The position numbers were made by a program, and so were the translations under genes. A stretch of 17,720 nucleotides of DNA from an uncultured Clostridia bacterium (GTDB lineage Bacteria; Bacillota; Clostridia; Christensenellales; Borkfalkiaceae): NCBI GenBank assembly GCA_944338265.1, contig CALVLO010000009.1, forward strand, positions 1 through 17,720, given 5' to 3'. Under the pieces are notes generated by a model that saw only the letters and a program-made list of their open reading frames with translations, did no database searches and was not told the DNA's origin. Below are positions 6,842 to 13,960 of the stretch, piece by piece (position 1 is the first letter of the stretch; each line of letters begins with the position of its first letter).

Positions 6842-6970
6842 ACACGCCAAACACCTTGCGCGTGTATCATAGAGGCGAAAAGAGGTTGCAGCCGCAATTG
6901 CGGCGCCCCCTCGGAAGGGTCCGAGGGGGAAGGCAACCGTCAACAGGGCGCGCATGTTCAGCATGCTGAA
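6842..6970. repeat. Compact array of palindromes: intergenic repeat element or small RNA
   Basis: Seen directly: ACACGC/GCGTGT (6842-6847 with 6860-6865); an enclosing stem GGTTGC/GCAACC (6884-6889 with 6933-6938) around a perfect 14-bp palindrome GCCGCAATTGCGGC (6891-6904) and a 10-bp stem with AGGG loop (6906-6915 with 6920-6929); then TTCAGCATGCTGAA (6957-6970). The enclosed part folds as a three-way junction with almost no unpaired bases. Such GC-rich CCCTC/GAGGG palindromes recall dispersed REP/MITE-like elements of gut Clostridia; with the upstream promoter-like sequence, an expressed structured RNA is the alternative. I could not match it to a known riboswitch. Confidence 0.55.
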
Positions 6971-7115
6971 TAAAAAAGTCAAAAATTCTGCACGCAGATG
7001 CCCCCATAAAAGAAAGCATTGTCCTCCGCACATCCTTCATCATCCTGAGCGGCGGGCAAAACACAAAACTCCCGCTTTTTCGCCTACTCTCCGCATTTTT
7101 TCATATTCTCTCAAA

Positions 7116-7151
7116 GCAGGGCGCCTTCCGCATGGCCGGGAGGCGCTCTGC
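7116..7151 (+). terminator. 15-bp hairpin, possible terminator upstream of the lipoprotein gene
   Basis: 7116-7130 pairs with 7137-7151 (two G-U pairs), loop CATGGC. A T5 run lies at 7160-7164, 8 nt beyond the stem, which is far for a classic terminator. A second stem (7149-7159 with GGATGCGCA at 7169-7177) competes for the 3' edge of this hairpin. Confidence 0.4.
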
Positions 7152-7260
7152 GCGTATCCTTTTTGGGGGGATGCGCAAAATAGTCTTCGCCATACAAATA
7201 TGTTGAACGAAAATATTTTGCATTTTTACGAAAAATAGGGTGAAAATTTTTCCAATCTTA

Positions 7261-7289
7261 TTGCAAAGTATAAAGTTTTATGATAAAAT
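7261..7289 (+). promoter_or_regulatory. Sigma-A promoter of the GH43-like lipoprotein gene
   Basis: TTGCAA (7261-7266), 17-nt spacer, TAAAAT (7284-7289), preceded by A/T tracts. Predicted start near 7296 and a 27-nt leader carrying AAAGGGG (7307-7313), 9 nt before the ATG. Confidence 0.75.
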
Positions 7290-7322
7290 GATGGAAACGA
7301 ATGTGTAAAGGGGTGTGAAGTT

Positions 7323-9650
7323 ATGAAAAGAGTGCACAAGGCGCTCGCATTGGCGCTTGGCTCGGTCATGAGCATAGCGGCATTTGCGGCATGCGGGGGG
7401 AAGAAAGAGGTGCAGTCGACGGGGGATGCCCAAAACTACAAGATCTGTTTTGATAATCTTGCAGAAGACGACATCTCGCTCGATGCCTCCGTCACTTCCG
7501 TGGAAGTAAAGGACGTCAAAGTCGTCGCGGCATACGACGGGGCGGGCAACGCCGTCAAGGATTGGGAGAGCATCGCAACGTATGAAGACGGCGTGTTCAG
7601 CGCCGTCTCCGCGGGGCGCGTCCGCTACCAGACTGCCGACGGGAAGACGGGCAACATCGAAGTTACCGCCGCCTATCCCACCGATCCGGGCAACGCCTAT
7701 TCGGGGAGCGCGGCGGACTTTTCCGAGGCGGACGAACAGGGCGAGAAGGTGCTCGGGCGCACGCACGATCCTTCCCTCATCGAGGTCCGCAACAAAAACG
7801 GGCAGTCCGTCTATTATATGTTCTCAACGGGTTGGTCGGATACAAGTTCTTACGAGACGCTCGTCGAAGGGGAGGATGGCGCAATGACCGCGCAGACCAT
7901 CTCCACCTACGGCAACGCCATCCACGTTTCCTACGACGGGATGAAGACGTGGGAGTTCCTCGGCAGAACGTTCAATGCCGCCGACCGCGAAAAGGAAGTC
8001 GTAAGTACCAAGCTCGGCGAATGGCTGTACGGCGGGGAGGATGACCGCATCGTCGGCGACTTCACCGTGGAGAGCGCCTCGTGGTGGGCGCCCGACATCG
8101 TGCCCAAGCCGGACGGCACGGGCTATTGGCTGTACACCTGCGTGGTGGATGGCGGCGCAACGGAGGATGGCGAAGGCATCCTCATCGACGGAAAGGTGTT
8201 TACGACGGCGTGCATCCTGCTCTATGAGTCGGAGACGCTGGAGCCGGGGAGCTTCCATCCCGTTCTCGTCGAAGGGCAGCCCGCCGTCTTCATGCAGTCG
8301 CATATCGATAACGTCGACGGCACCATCGCCTATCCCGAATACTACGGCAACGTCAACGCCATCGACCCGCAGATCATCTACACGCCCGAGGGGAGAATGT
8401 TCATGACGTATGCCTCCTTCGGCTCGGGCAACTATATCCTCGAGCTCGATCCCGCCACAGGGCTGCGCAAGGAGATCAAAGAGGGCGATACCGTCGTGCA
8501 GCAGGGCAACGAGGGGTGGAAGTCGCACGAATATATCGTCGGCTTGCGCAGCGAGGTGCTCGATCTCTTCAACAACTACAAGGATGAAGATGGCAACAAC
8601 GTCGGCTGGACGCACGCCTACTACGGGAAGAACATCTCCCGCCAATTCATGGAGGCGCCCGTCGTCGCCCGTCACGATAACGTGACGATGATGGACGAAG
8701 AGGGGAACGCGCTCGAAGGCAGCGGGAAGACGTATTACTACTCCATGCACTCCTACGATCCGCTCGCCGATAACTATCAGCTTTGGGGCGGCAGGAGCGA
8801 GAGCGTCATGGGGCTGTATACCTCCGTCAACGGCGGTATCGTGTGGAACACGAGCCAATGGAGCGCAACTTCCCAAAATCAGGGCAACAAGTATATGGGC
8901 TCCTTCCTGTGGGCGAACAAGCCGGAGGCGAGCCCCGAGCTCGATGGCATCCTGCCCGGGCACAACGATCTGTTCACCACCAACGACGGCACTTCCGTCA
9001 CGGCGTATATCACCCGCCAGAACGGCAACACGGGCAGCTTTACAACGCAGCTCCACCAATACTATCTCAACAGCTACGGCGATATCGTCATCAATCCCAA
9101 CCGCTATGCGGGCGAAAGCAGCCGCCCCGTCTCTGCCGATGAGCTCTTTGCCTATACCCAAAAGGAGGGCGAGCTGTATAAGTTCGAGATGGCTGCGCTC
9201 ACGAGCCAGGTCCGCGATAACGTTGGCGATGTCTCCAAGGGCACGCTCGAGGCGAACAACCTCTCGCGCACCGTGCTTCTCTCGCGCGATGCGGCAAACG
9301 GCAGCACGGGCAAGATCTACGAGTCCGTCGTATCGTCGGAGGGCAGCTGCCTCCCGGGCGCGGAGATCGGCATTTGGAAGATGTACGGTAACGGCTATAT
9401 CAAGTTTGAGTTCGGCGAAACGCTCAAGGGGCTCACGTCGACGGGCGATACGCCCGATACCGAGGAGCGCATCTTCTACGGCGTCGTGCGGACGGCTTGG
9501 CTCAACGATCAGAACAGATCGGGCTTCACCATTGCGGCGCTCGGGCACACGCACGCAACGCGCAGCATGCCCCTGTTCATGAACAACTATTCGACGATCA
9601 CGGGCGAGGGGCTCGTGGGAACAGATTATTCCAAGACCGAAGCAGAATAA
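7323..9650 (+). CDS. Secreted lipoprotein, GH43-like glycoside hydrolase (arabinanase/xylosidase type)
   Basis: A 775-residue secreted protein. Signal peptide 1-23 ends in a lipobox-like FAAC with Cys24 as anchor. Residues about 36-117 look like an Ig-like domain. From about 145 a five-bladed propeller of glycoside hydrolase clan F (GH43) follows. The catalytic acids fit the family: Asp149 in RTHDPSLI (base), Asp348 in NAIDPQIIY (pKa modulator) and Glu444 in FMEAPVVAR (acid), plus GHNDLF at 546-551, where GH43 enzymes have a GHN motif. The C-terminal part (about 640-775, EIGIWKMYGNGYIKFEF) is beta-rich and resembles the accessory domain of GH43_4/5 arabinanases. The likely role is cleavage of arabinan or arabinoxylan at the cell surface; exact specificity is not decidable. 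It has its own promoter and terminator and no sugar transporter beside it. Confidence 0.82.
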   Translation: MKRVHKALALALGSVMSIAAFAACGGKKEVQSTGDAQNYKICFDNLAEDDISLDASVTSVEVKDVKVVAAYDGAGNAVKDWESIATYEDGVFSAVSAGRVRYQTADGKTGNIEVTAAYPTDPGNAYSGSAADFSEADEQGEKVLGRTHDPSLIEVRNKNGQSVYYMFSTGWSDTSSYETLVEGEDGAMTAQTISTYGNAIHVSYDGMKTWEFLGRTFNAADREKEVVSTKLGEWLYGGEDDRIVGDFTVESASWWAPDIVPKPDGTGYWLYTCVVDGGATEDGEGILIDGKVFTTACILLYESETLEPGSFHPVLVEGQPAVFMQSHIDNVDGTIAYPEYYGNVNAIDPQIIYTPEGRMFMTYASFGSGNYILELDPATGLRKEIKEGDTVVQQGNEGWKSHEYIVGLRSEVLDLFNNYKDEDGNNVGWTHAYYGKNISRQFMEAPVVARHDNVTMMDEEGNALEGSGKTYYYSMHSYDPLADNYQLWGGRSESVMGLYTSVNGGIVWNTSQWSATSQNQGNKYMGSFLWANKPEASPELDGILPGHNDLFTTNDGTSVTAYITRQNGNTGSFTTQLHQYYLNSYGDIVINPNRYAGESSRPVSADELFAYTQKEGELYKFEMAALTSQVRDNVGDVSKGTLEANNLSRTVLLSRDAANGSTGKIYESVVSSEGSCLPGAEIGIWKMYGNGYIKFEFGETLKGLTSTGDTPDTEERIFYGVVRTAWLNDQNRSGFTIAALGHTHATRSMPLFMNNYSTITGEGLVGTDYSKTEAE

Positions 9651-9662
9651 GCAAAACCTGGC

Positions 9663-9690
9663 AGGGAGCTCCGCCTTTGCGGGGCTCTTT
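9663..9690 (+). terminator. Hairpin after the lipoprotein gene
   Basis: GAGCTCCGC (9666-9674) pairs with GCGGGGCTC (9679-9687) with one G-U pair, followed by TTT; weaker A-T and G-U pairs extend it to 9663-9690. Confidence 0.65.
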
Positions 9691-9701
9691 GCCGTATTGC
9701 C

Positions 9702-9727
9702 CCCCTGCCGTTTTGCGGCGGCAGGGG
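9702..9727. terminator. Second hairpin in the same gap
   Basis: CCCCTGCCG (9702-9710) pairs perfectly with CGGCAGGGG (9719-9727), loop of 8 nt. No T-run follows on +, so it is either a backup structure or part of the next gene's leader. Confidence 0.45.
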
Positions 9728-9799
9728 CGGGCAGGTGCGCAGCCCCCGTACAGTCGGGGCGCATCGCAAAAATATTACAAAACAGCAAGGAGAGATCGT

Positions 9800-11443
9800 A
9801 TGAAGGTCGTCATCATCGGCGGCGTTGCGGGCGGGGCGACCGCCGCGGCGCGCATCAGAAGGCTCAACGAGCAGGCAGAGATCGTCATGCTCGAGCGCAC
9901 GGGCTATGTGAGCTACGCCAATTGCGGGCTGCCCTACTATGTGGGCGGCACCATTCAAGAGGAGGAGGCGCTCACCTTGCAGACGCCCGCCTCCTTCTAT
10001 GCCCGTTACCGCGTGGATGTGCGCATCGGGCACGAGGCGCTCGCCATCGACCGCGCCAAAAAGCGGGTGCGGGTGCGCGATCTCGCCGCGGGCAGGGAGT
10101 ACGAGGAGGCTTACGATAAGCTGCTGCTCGCGCCGGGGGCAAAGCCCGTCGTGCCCGCTTTCGCCCAAACGGAAGATGGGCGCGTCTTCACGCTGCGCAC
10201 GGTGGAGGATACGCTCGCATTGCACGATTTCGTCATCGGCAGCAAGCCGAAGCGGGCGGTCGTCGTGGGCGGCGGCTTTATCGGTTTGGAGACGGCGGAA
10301 AATCTTGCGGAGCGCGGCGTCAAAGTCACCCTCCTGCAGCGGGGCGATCACGTCCTCGCCCCGCTCGATCGCGACATGGCGTGCTTCTTGCACATGGAGC
10401 TGCAAAAGCGGGGCGTCGATCTCCGCCTGAACACGCCCTTCGAGGGGTTGGAGACGGGCGAAACGCTCACTGTGCGCACCGCCAAGGGGGAGATCGAAAC
10501 GGATATGGCGGTCATCGCCCTCGGCGTCACGCCCGATACGGCGCTCGCAAAGGCGGCGGGGCTCCGGCTCGGCGTCAAGGAGAGCATCGCCGTCGATGCG
10601 CATATGCGCACTTCCGACCCCGATATTTACGCCGCGGGCGACGCGGTGGAGGCGGAGCACTTCGTCACGGGTGCGCGGACGCTCATCTCCCTCGCGGGCC
10701 CCGCCAACAAGCAGGGGCGCGTTGCGGCGGATAACATCTGCGGCATCCCGAGCGAGTACCGCGGCGGGCAGGGCTCCTCCGTCATCAAGGTGTTTTCGCT
10801 TACGGCGGCGAACACGGGCATCAACGAGAAGGCTGCACGCGCGGCGGGGATAGATTGCGAAAAGGTCATCCTCTCGCCCGCCAACCACGCGACGTATTAC
10901 CCGGGCGCGCAGCTCATGGCGGTGAAGGTACTCTTCGAGCGGGGCACGCTCCGCCTGCTCGGCGCGCAGATCGTGGGCGGCAGCGGCACGGATAAGCGCA
11001 TCGATGTGCTTGCGACGGCGATCCGCGCGGGGATGCGGGCAGATGCCCTCAAAGATCTCGATCTCGCCTACGCGCCGCCCTATTCCTCGGCAAAGGATCC
11101 CGTCAATATGGCGGGGTATATGGTCGAGAACATCGCCGCAGGCAGGGTGAAACAGGCGTTTTACGAGGAGCTTCCCGCATGGCGGGCGCAGGGGGCATTC
11201 CTGCTCGATACCCGCACGCGGGGGGAGTACGCCCGCGGGCATGCGGAAGGGTTTATGAATGTGCCTTTGGATGAGCTCCGCGAGCGGCTCGGTGAGTTGC
11301 CGCGGGGGAAGATCGTCGTCATGTGCCAGAGCGGGCTTCGGAGCTACCTCGCCTGCCGCATCCTCGCGCAAAACGGGTTTGATTGTTATAATTTTGCGGG
11401 CGGCTATCGCTATTACGCTGCCGTGCATGGCAGATCGTCATGA
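9800..11443 (+). CDS. CoA-disulfide reductase with C-terminal rhodanese domain
   Basis: A 547-residue fusion. Residues 1-about 445 form a class III pyridine nucleotide-disulfide oxidoreductase: FAD site VVIIGGVAGGATAAARIRRL (3-22), the single active-site Cys42 in SYANCGLPYY that forms the Cys-S-S-CoA intermediate, NAD(P)H site AVVVGGGFIGLETAENL (153-169), and second FAD contact DPDIYAAGDAVE (273-284). Residues about 460-547 are a rhodanese domain with catalytic Cys509 in MCQSGLRS. CoADR-rhodanese proteins reduce CoA disulfide and CoA persulfide or polysulfide with NAD(P)H, linking thiol defence with sulfane sulfur handling. ATG 9800 follows AAGGAGA at 6 nt; upstream in-frame sequence runs back into the previous gene and is not used. 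It stands alone and ends at a strong terminator. Confidence 0.93.
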   Translation: MKVVIIGGVAGGATAAARIRRLNEQAEIVMLERTGYVSYANCGLPYYVGGTIQEEEALTLQTPASFYARYRVDVRIGHEALAIDRAKKRVRVRDLAAGREYEEAYDKLLLAPGAKPVVPAFAQTEDGRVFTLRTVEDTLALHDFVIGSKPKRAVVVGGGFIGLETAENLAERGVKVTLLQRGDHVLAPLDRDMACFLHMELQKRGVDLRLNTPFEGLETGETLTVRTAKGEIETDMAVIALGVTPDTALAKAAGLRLGVKESIAVDAHMRTSDPDIYAAGDAVEAEHFVTGARTLISLAGPANKQGRVAADNICGIPSEYRGGQGSSVIKVFSLTAANTGINEKAARAAGIDCEKVILSPANHATYYPGAQLMAVKVLFERGTLRLLGAQIVGGSGTDKRIDVLATAIRAGMRADALKDLDLAYAPPYSSAKDPVNMAGYMVENIAAGRVKQAFYEELPAWRAQGAFLLDTRTRGEYARGHAEGFMNVPLDELRERLGELPRGKIVVMCQSGLRSYLACRILAQNGFDCYNFAGGYRYYAAVHGRSS

Positions 11444-11452
11444 GGAAATAGG

Positions 11453-11486
11453 GCGCGCCCGCGTGCAAAAATGCACGCGGGCGCGC
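11453..11486. terminator. Strong bidirectional hairpin between convergent genes
   Basis: A perfect 15-bp GC-rich stem (11453-11467 with 11472-11486), loop AAAA, followed on + by TGTTTTG. It lies between the stop codons of the CoADR gene and tmcAL and can serve both. Confidence 0.8.
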
Positions 11487-11503
11487 TGTTTTGTGCGGGC
11501 GGT

Positions 11504-12688
11504 TTATACAAACCGCGTCTCGTACTCGTTGGTGGGAACGCCCGTCAAGGCGTTGTACAGATCGTTCGCGCGCACGTCGAGCGCAAAGCAATCGAGCGCG
11601 GCTTTGGAGAGCTTGCTGTAATCGCTCTTGCGCACGATGAGCGGATACGCCCCCGCGCTCAGGTCGTTCAAGATCTCCTCGGCGGCGGAGCTGCGCACGG
11701 CAAGCACCTTGCAGTAGAGCGGCGCGGCGAGAAAGCTCTGCACCGCCTCGCGCGTGATGGAGAGGAAGTTCTCGGCAAGGATGCGTTTGAGCCGCGCAAG
11801 GGTGTAGCGTTTAGAGACGACTTTTTTGAGCATCTCGCCGTACACGGGCGTGCTGCGGACCATCGCTTTCAGGCGGTTTTCCAAGCCCTCGGCGCAGTCC
11901 GGGCAGCGGGCGAGCTCGCTCTCCTTTTGCGCCGTGAGCGCGCACATCGCCGCCTGTTCGTAGGGGATGGGCGCATATCCCTCCGCCGCCGCGTATACAT
12001 GCGCGGGGAGGTTGCGTTTGAGCGCCTTTTTTGCCTTGCGCGAGCCGTCCGCAAGGGCGAGCCGCAGTGCCGAGGCGGAGGAAAAATCCTTAAAGAGCGC
12101 CGTATCGGCATATCCGCCGCCCACGCGGGGGATGGGGATGGGCTCGATCTTGCTGCCCGCTTCCAAAAGGGCGCGGCAGTACTCCGTCCCCAAAATGTTG
12201 TTGGGGGAGGTGAGCAGCGCCTCGTCCACGTCCGCGCCCGCGGCAAGCAGCGCCGCGTTGCGGGCGCGCAGGTAGGAGGTGCCGTCCTTCATGTTCTCTT
12301 TGAGCGCCGCCTTAAATTGCTTGCTCTCGGCGAGCGTGGCGCGCGCGGTGCGCAAAAAGTCCTCCTTCGTTCCGCTCTCGCAGCCGAAGGCGAGGTGGGT
12401 CACGCAGGGGAGGGAGGTGAGGATGTGCACGGCGCCCTTGGCAAACGTCTCCGCCGCCGAGACGGCGAACGCCGCAGGGAGCTCCAAAACGACGTCCGCC
12501 CCGCTCTCCACGGCGTGTGCGGCGCGCGTGTACTTTTCAAACACCGCCGCGTCGCCGCGCTGGGTGAAGTTTCCGCTCATCAAACAGAGCACGCCGCCGC
12601 AGCCGCTTTGGCGGCGCATTTCGGCGAGCTGATAGCGGTGGCCGTTGTGGAAGGGGTTGTATTCACAGATGACTGCACAGTATTGCAT
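11504..12688 (-). CDS. tmcAL: tRNA(Met) cytidine acetate ligase TmcAL (YlbM family)
   Basis: A 394-residue protein, near the usual family length of about 400. TmcAL makes N4-acetylcytidine at the wobble base of elongator tRNA-Met from acetate and ATP through acetyl-AMP, in the cytosol. Seen: nucleotidyl-transferase start CAVICEYNPFHNGHRYQL with the HNGH ATP motif (14-17), LMSGNFTQRGD, GADVVLELPAAFAVSAAETFA, SPNNILGTEY, and the C-terminal helical RNA-binding part ending TNEYETRF. The ATG at 12688 follows GGAGG at about 7 nt; a longer in-frame extension has no matching start signals. It is divergent from pta, and because the enzyme consumes acetate, sitting beside the acetate pathway may be meaningful or chance. 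Confidence 0.93.
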   Translation of the reverse strand: MQYCAVICEYNPFHNGHRYQLAEMRRQSGCGGVLCLMSGNFTQRGDAAVFEKYTRAAHAVESGADVVLELPAAFAVSAAETFAKGAVHILTSLPCVTHLAFGCESGTKEDFLRTARATLAESKQFKAALKENMKDGTSYLRARNAALLAAGADVDEALLTSPNNILGTEYCRALLEAGSKIEPIPIPRVGGGYADTALFKDFSSASALRLALADGSRKAKKALKRNLPAHVYAAAEGYAPIPYEQAAMCALTAQKESELARCPDCAEGLENRLKAMVRSTPVYGEMLKKVVSKRYTLARLKRILAENFLSITREAVQSFLAAPLYCKVLAVRSSAAEEILNDLSAGAYPLIVRKSDYSKLSKAALDCFALDVRANDLYNALTGVPTNEYETRFV

Positions 12689-12758
12689 GGGTGCACCTCC
12701 GCGTTCCCGCCTCTTGCGAAAAAAAGGCGCGAAAACGCAAAAATTTTTCCTTTTGTCC

Positions 12759-12787
12759 TTTACAAACGGGGCAAAAAGCGTTATAAT
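12759..12787 (+). promoter_or_regulatory. Sigma-A promoter of pta-ackA
   Basis: TTTACA (12759-12764), 17-nt spacer, TATAAT (12782-12787). Predicted start near 12794, giving a leader of about 69 nt with TAAGGAG (12849-12855) 7 nt before the pta ATG. Confidence 0.82.
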
Positions 12788-12801
12788 GTGAGATGCGATG
12801 C

Positions 12802-12831
12802 CCCGCATTGCTATTATACATGAAATGCGGG
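12802..12831 (+). promoter_or_regulatory. Hairpin in the pta 5' leader
   Basis: CCCGCATT (12802-12809) pairs with AATGCGGG (12824-12831), loop of 14 nt. It would form near the 5' end of the pta message, and the same DNA spans the possible tmcAL -10. No T-run follows, so it is not a terminator. Confidence 0.5.
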
Positions 12832-12841
12832 AAAAAGCAAA
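12813..12841 (-). promoter_or_regulatory. Possible promoter of tmcAL inside the pta leader
   Basis: Read on the minus strand: TTTGCT (12841-12836), 17-nt spacer, perfect TATAAT (12818-12813). Predicted start about 12806. The -35 is weak (3 of 6). If used, the tmcAL and pta transcripts would overlap at their 5' ends by about 13 nt. Confidence 0.5.
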
Positions 12842-12862
12842 GAGTTCTTAAGGAGTTTTTTT

Positions 12863-13915
12863 ATGGCAGACTTCATGCGGAAGGTAAAAGCGTTGGGGAG
12901 GAAGATCGCCGAGAGCGGTTCCATCATCGAAGAGATCAAAAAGCGCGCCAAGGAAAAACAGCGTACCATCGTGCTGTGCGAGGGGGAGGATAAGCGCGTC
13001 GTCGAGGCGGCGCAGCGCTGCGTCGAGGAGGGCATCGCCAGGATCGTGCTCCTCGGAAAAGAGTCGGAGATCAAGGCGGCAAATCCCGATGCCGACCTTT
13101 CGGGCATCGAGATCGTCAATCCCGTCACGTCGCCCAAATTGCAGGAGTACGCCGATCTCTTATACGAACTGCGCAAGGCAAAGGGCATGACGCCCGAACA
13201 GGCGCTCGAACAGGCGAAGGACAGCACCTTCTTCGGCGCGCTCATGCTCAAAGCGGGCGATGTAGACGGGCTCGTCTCGGGCGCGTGCCATTCCACCGCA
13301 AACACCCTCCGCCCGGGGCTGCAGATCATCAAGACGGCGAAGGGCGTGAGCTCCGTTTCCAGCTTCAATCTGATGATCGCCCCCATGGGCGGCAACAAAT
13401 ATCTCGATGACGGAGTCATCGTCTTTGCCGATTGCGGGCTCAACCCCACCTACACGGCGGAAGGGCTTGCCGACTGCGCGCTCGCCACGGCAAAGAGCGC
13501 CAAGGAGATCGCGGGCATCGAGCCCCGCGTCGCCATGCTCTCCTTCTCTTCGATGGGCTCCGCCAAGCACGAAAACGTCACGCTCGTGCAGGAGGCAACG
13601 CGCATCGCAAAGGAGAAGGCGCCCGATCTCGCGCTCGATGGCGAGCTGCAATTCGATGCCGCCATCGTGCCGGAAGTTGCCGCGCTCAAAGCGCCCAAGT
13701 CGCTCGTGGCGGGGCACGCCAACGTTTGTATCTTCCCCGATCTGCAGGCGGGCAACATCGGCTATAAGATCGCCGAGCGCCTCGGCGGCTTCCAGGCGGT
13801 GGGTCCCATCTGCCAGGGGTTTGCAAAGCCTTTGAATGACCTTTCGCGCGGGTGCAAGCCTGCCGATATCGTGTGCGCGGTCGCCATTACGGCGCTTCAG
13901 GTCTGCGACGACTGA
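12863..13915 (+). CDS. pta: Phosphate acetyltransferase
   Basis: A 350-residue Pta of the short, single-domain Gram-positive type. It converts acetyl-CoA and phosphate to acetyl phosphate and CoA in the cytosol, the first step of acetate formation. Seen: IVLCEGEDKRVVEAAQR (36-52), the active-site region GLVSGACHSTANTLRPGLQIIKT, FADCGLNP, MLSFSSMGSAKHE, GELQFDAAIVPEVA and NVCIFPDLQAGNIGYKIAERLGG, all typical. About 18 residues precede the usual N-terminus (MADFMRKVKALGRKIAES), while the ribosome site TAAGGAG fits this start best. It is followed 45 bp downstream by ackA on the same strand with no terminator between, forming the classic pta-ackA operon. Confidence 0.96.
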   Translation: MADFMRKVKALGRKIAESGSIIEEIKKRAKEKQRTIVLCEGEDKRVVEAAQRCVEEGIARIVLLGKESEIKAANPDADLSGIEIVNPVTSPKLQEYADLLYELRKAKGMTPEQALEQAKDSTFFGALMLKAGDVDGLVSGACHSTANTLRPGLQIIKTAKGVSSVSSFNLMIAPMGGNKYLDDGVIVFADCGLNPTYTAEGLADCALATAKSAKEIAGIEPRVAMLSFSSMGSAKHENVTLVQEATRIAKEKAPDLALDGELQFDAAIVPEVAALKAPKSLVAGHANVCIFPDLQAGNIGYKIAERLGGFQAVGPICQGFAKPLNDLSRGCKPADIVCAVAITALQVCDD

Positions 13916-13960
13916 CCGCCGTCCGCAAATTACGCAACGGAAAAAGAGGAAAGCAAAGTT

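Larger units (their letters stand above)
6810..7322. other. 513-bp intergenic region without a convincing gene
   Basis: This holds, in order: a possible promoter, a packed palindromic element (6842-6970), a weak hairpin with T-run (GCGGG/CCCGC, 7052-7075, then five T), a 15-bp hairpin (7116-7151), an AT-rich stretch (about 7180-7260) that could act as an UP element, and the lipoprotein promoter. Open frames inside (for example 6954-7238) lack a ribosome site and have an unprotein-like composition. The stretch CATCATCCTGAGCG near 7038-7051 resembles a dispersed intergenic motif common in bacteria (recollection, not searched). Confidence 0.7.

Noticed and set aside
6839..6960. Possible riboswitch (lysine, SAM-I or M-box type)
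   Set aside because: Short matches exist (GGCAACC as in SAM-I, GTCAACAG as in M-box, AGAGG as in lysine) but the conserved junction sequences of those classes are missing, and no metabolic gene follows directly.
6954..7238. 94-residue open frame in the intergenic gap
   Set aside because: Starts inside a palindrome, lacks a ribosome site, and reads through hairpins; composition is not protein-like.
7824..9788. 654-residue open frame antisense to the GH43-like lipoprotein gene
   Set aside because: It mirrors a GC-rich gene, has repetitive Arg/His/Ala-rich composition, no ribosome site and no recognisable motif; the + strand gene has a signal peptide and family motifs.
9626..11428. 600-residue open frame antisense to the CoA-disulfide reductase gene
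   Set aside because: Shadow of a strongly coding GC-rich gene; Arg/His-rich, motif-free composition.
11471..12823. 450-residue open frame on + across tmcAL
   Set aside because: The minus strand encodes an intact TmcAL with family motifs and a ribosome site; the + frame is Arg/Gly/Ala-rich and runs through the hairpin region.
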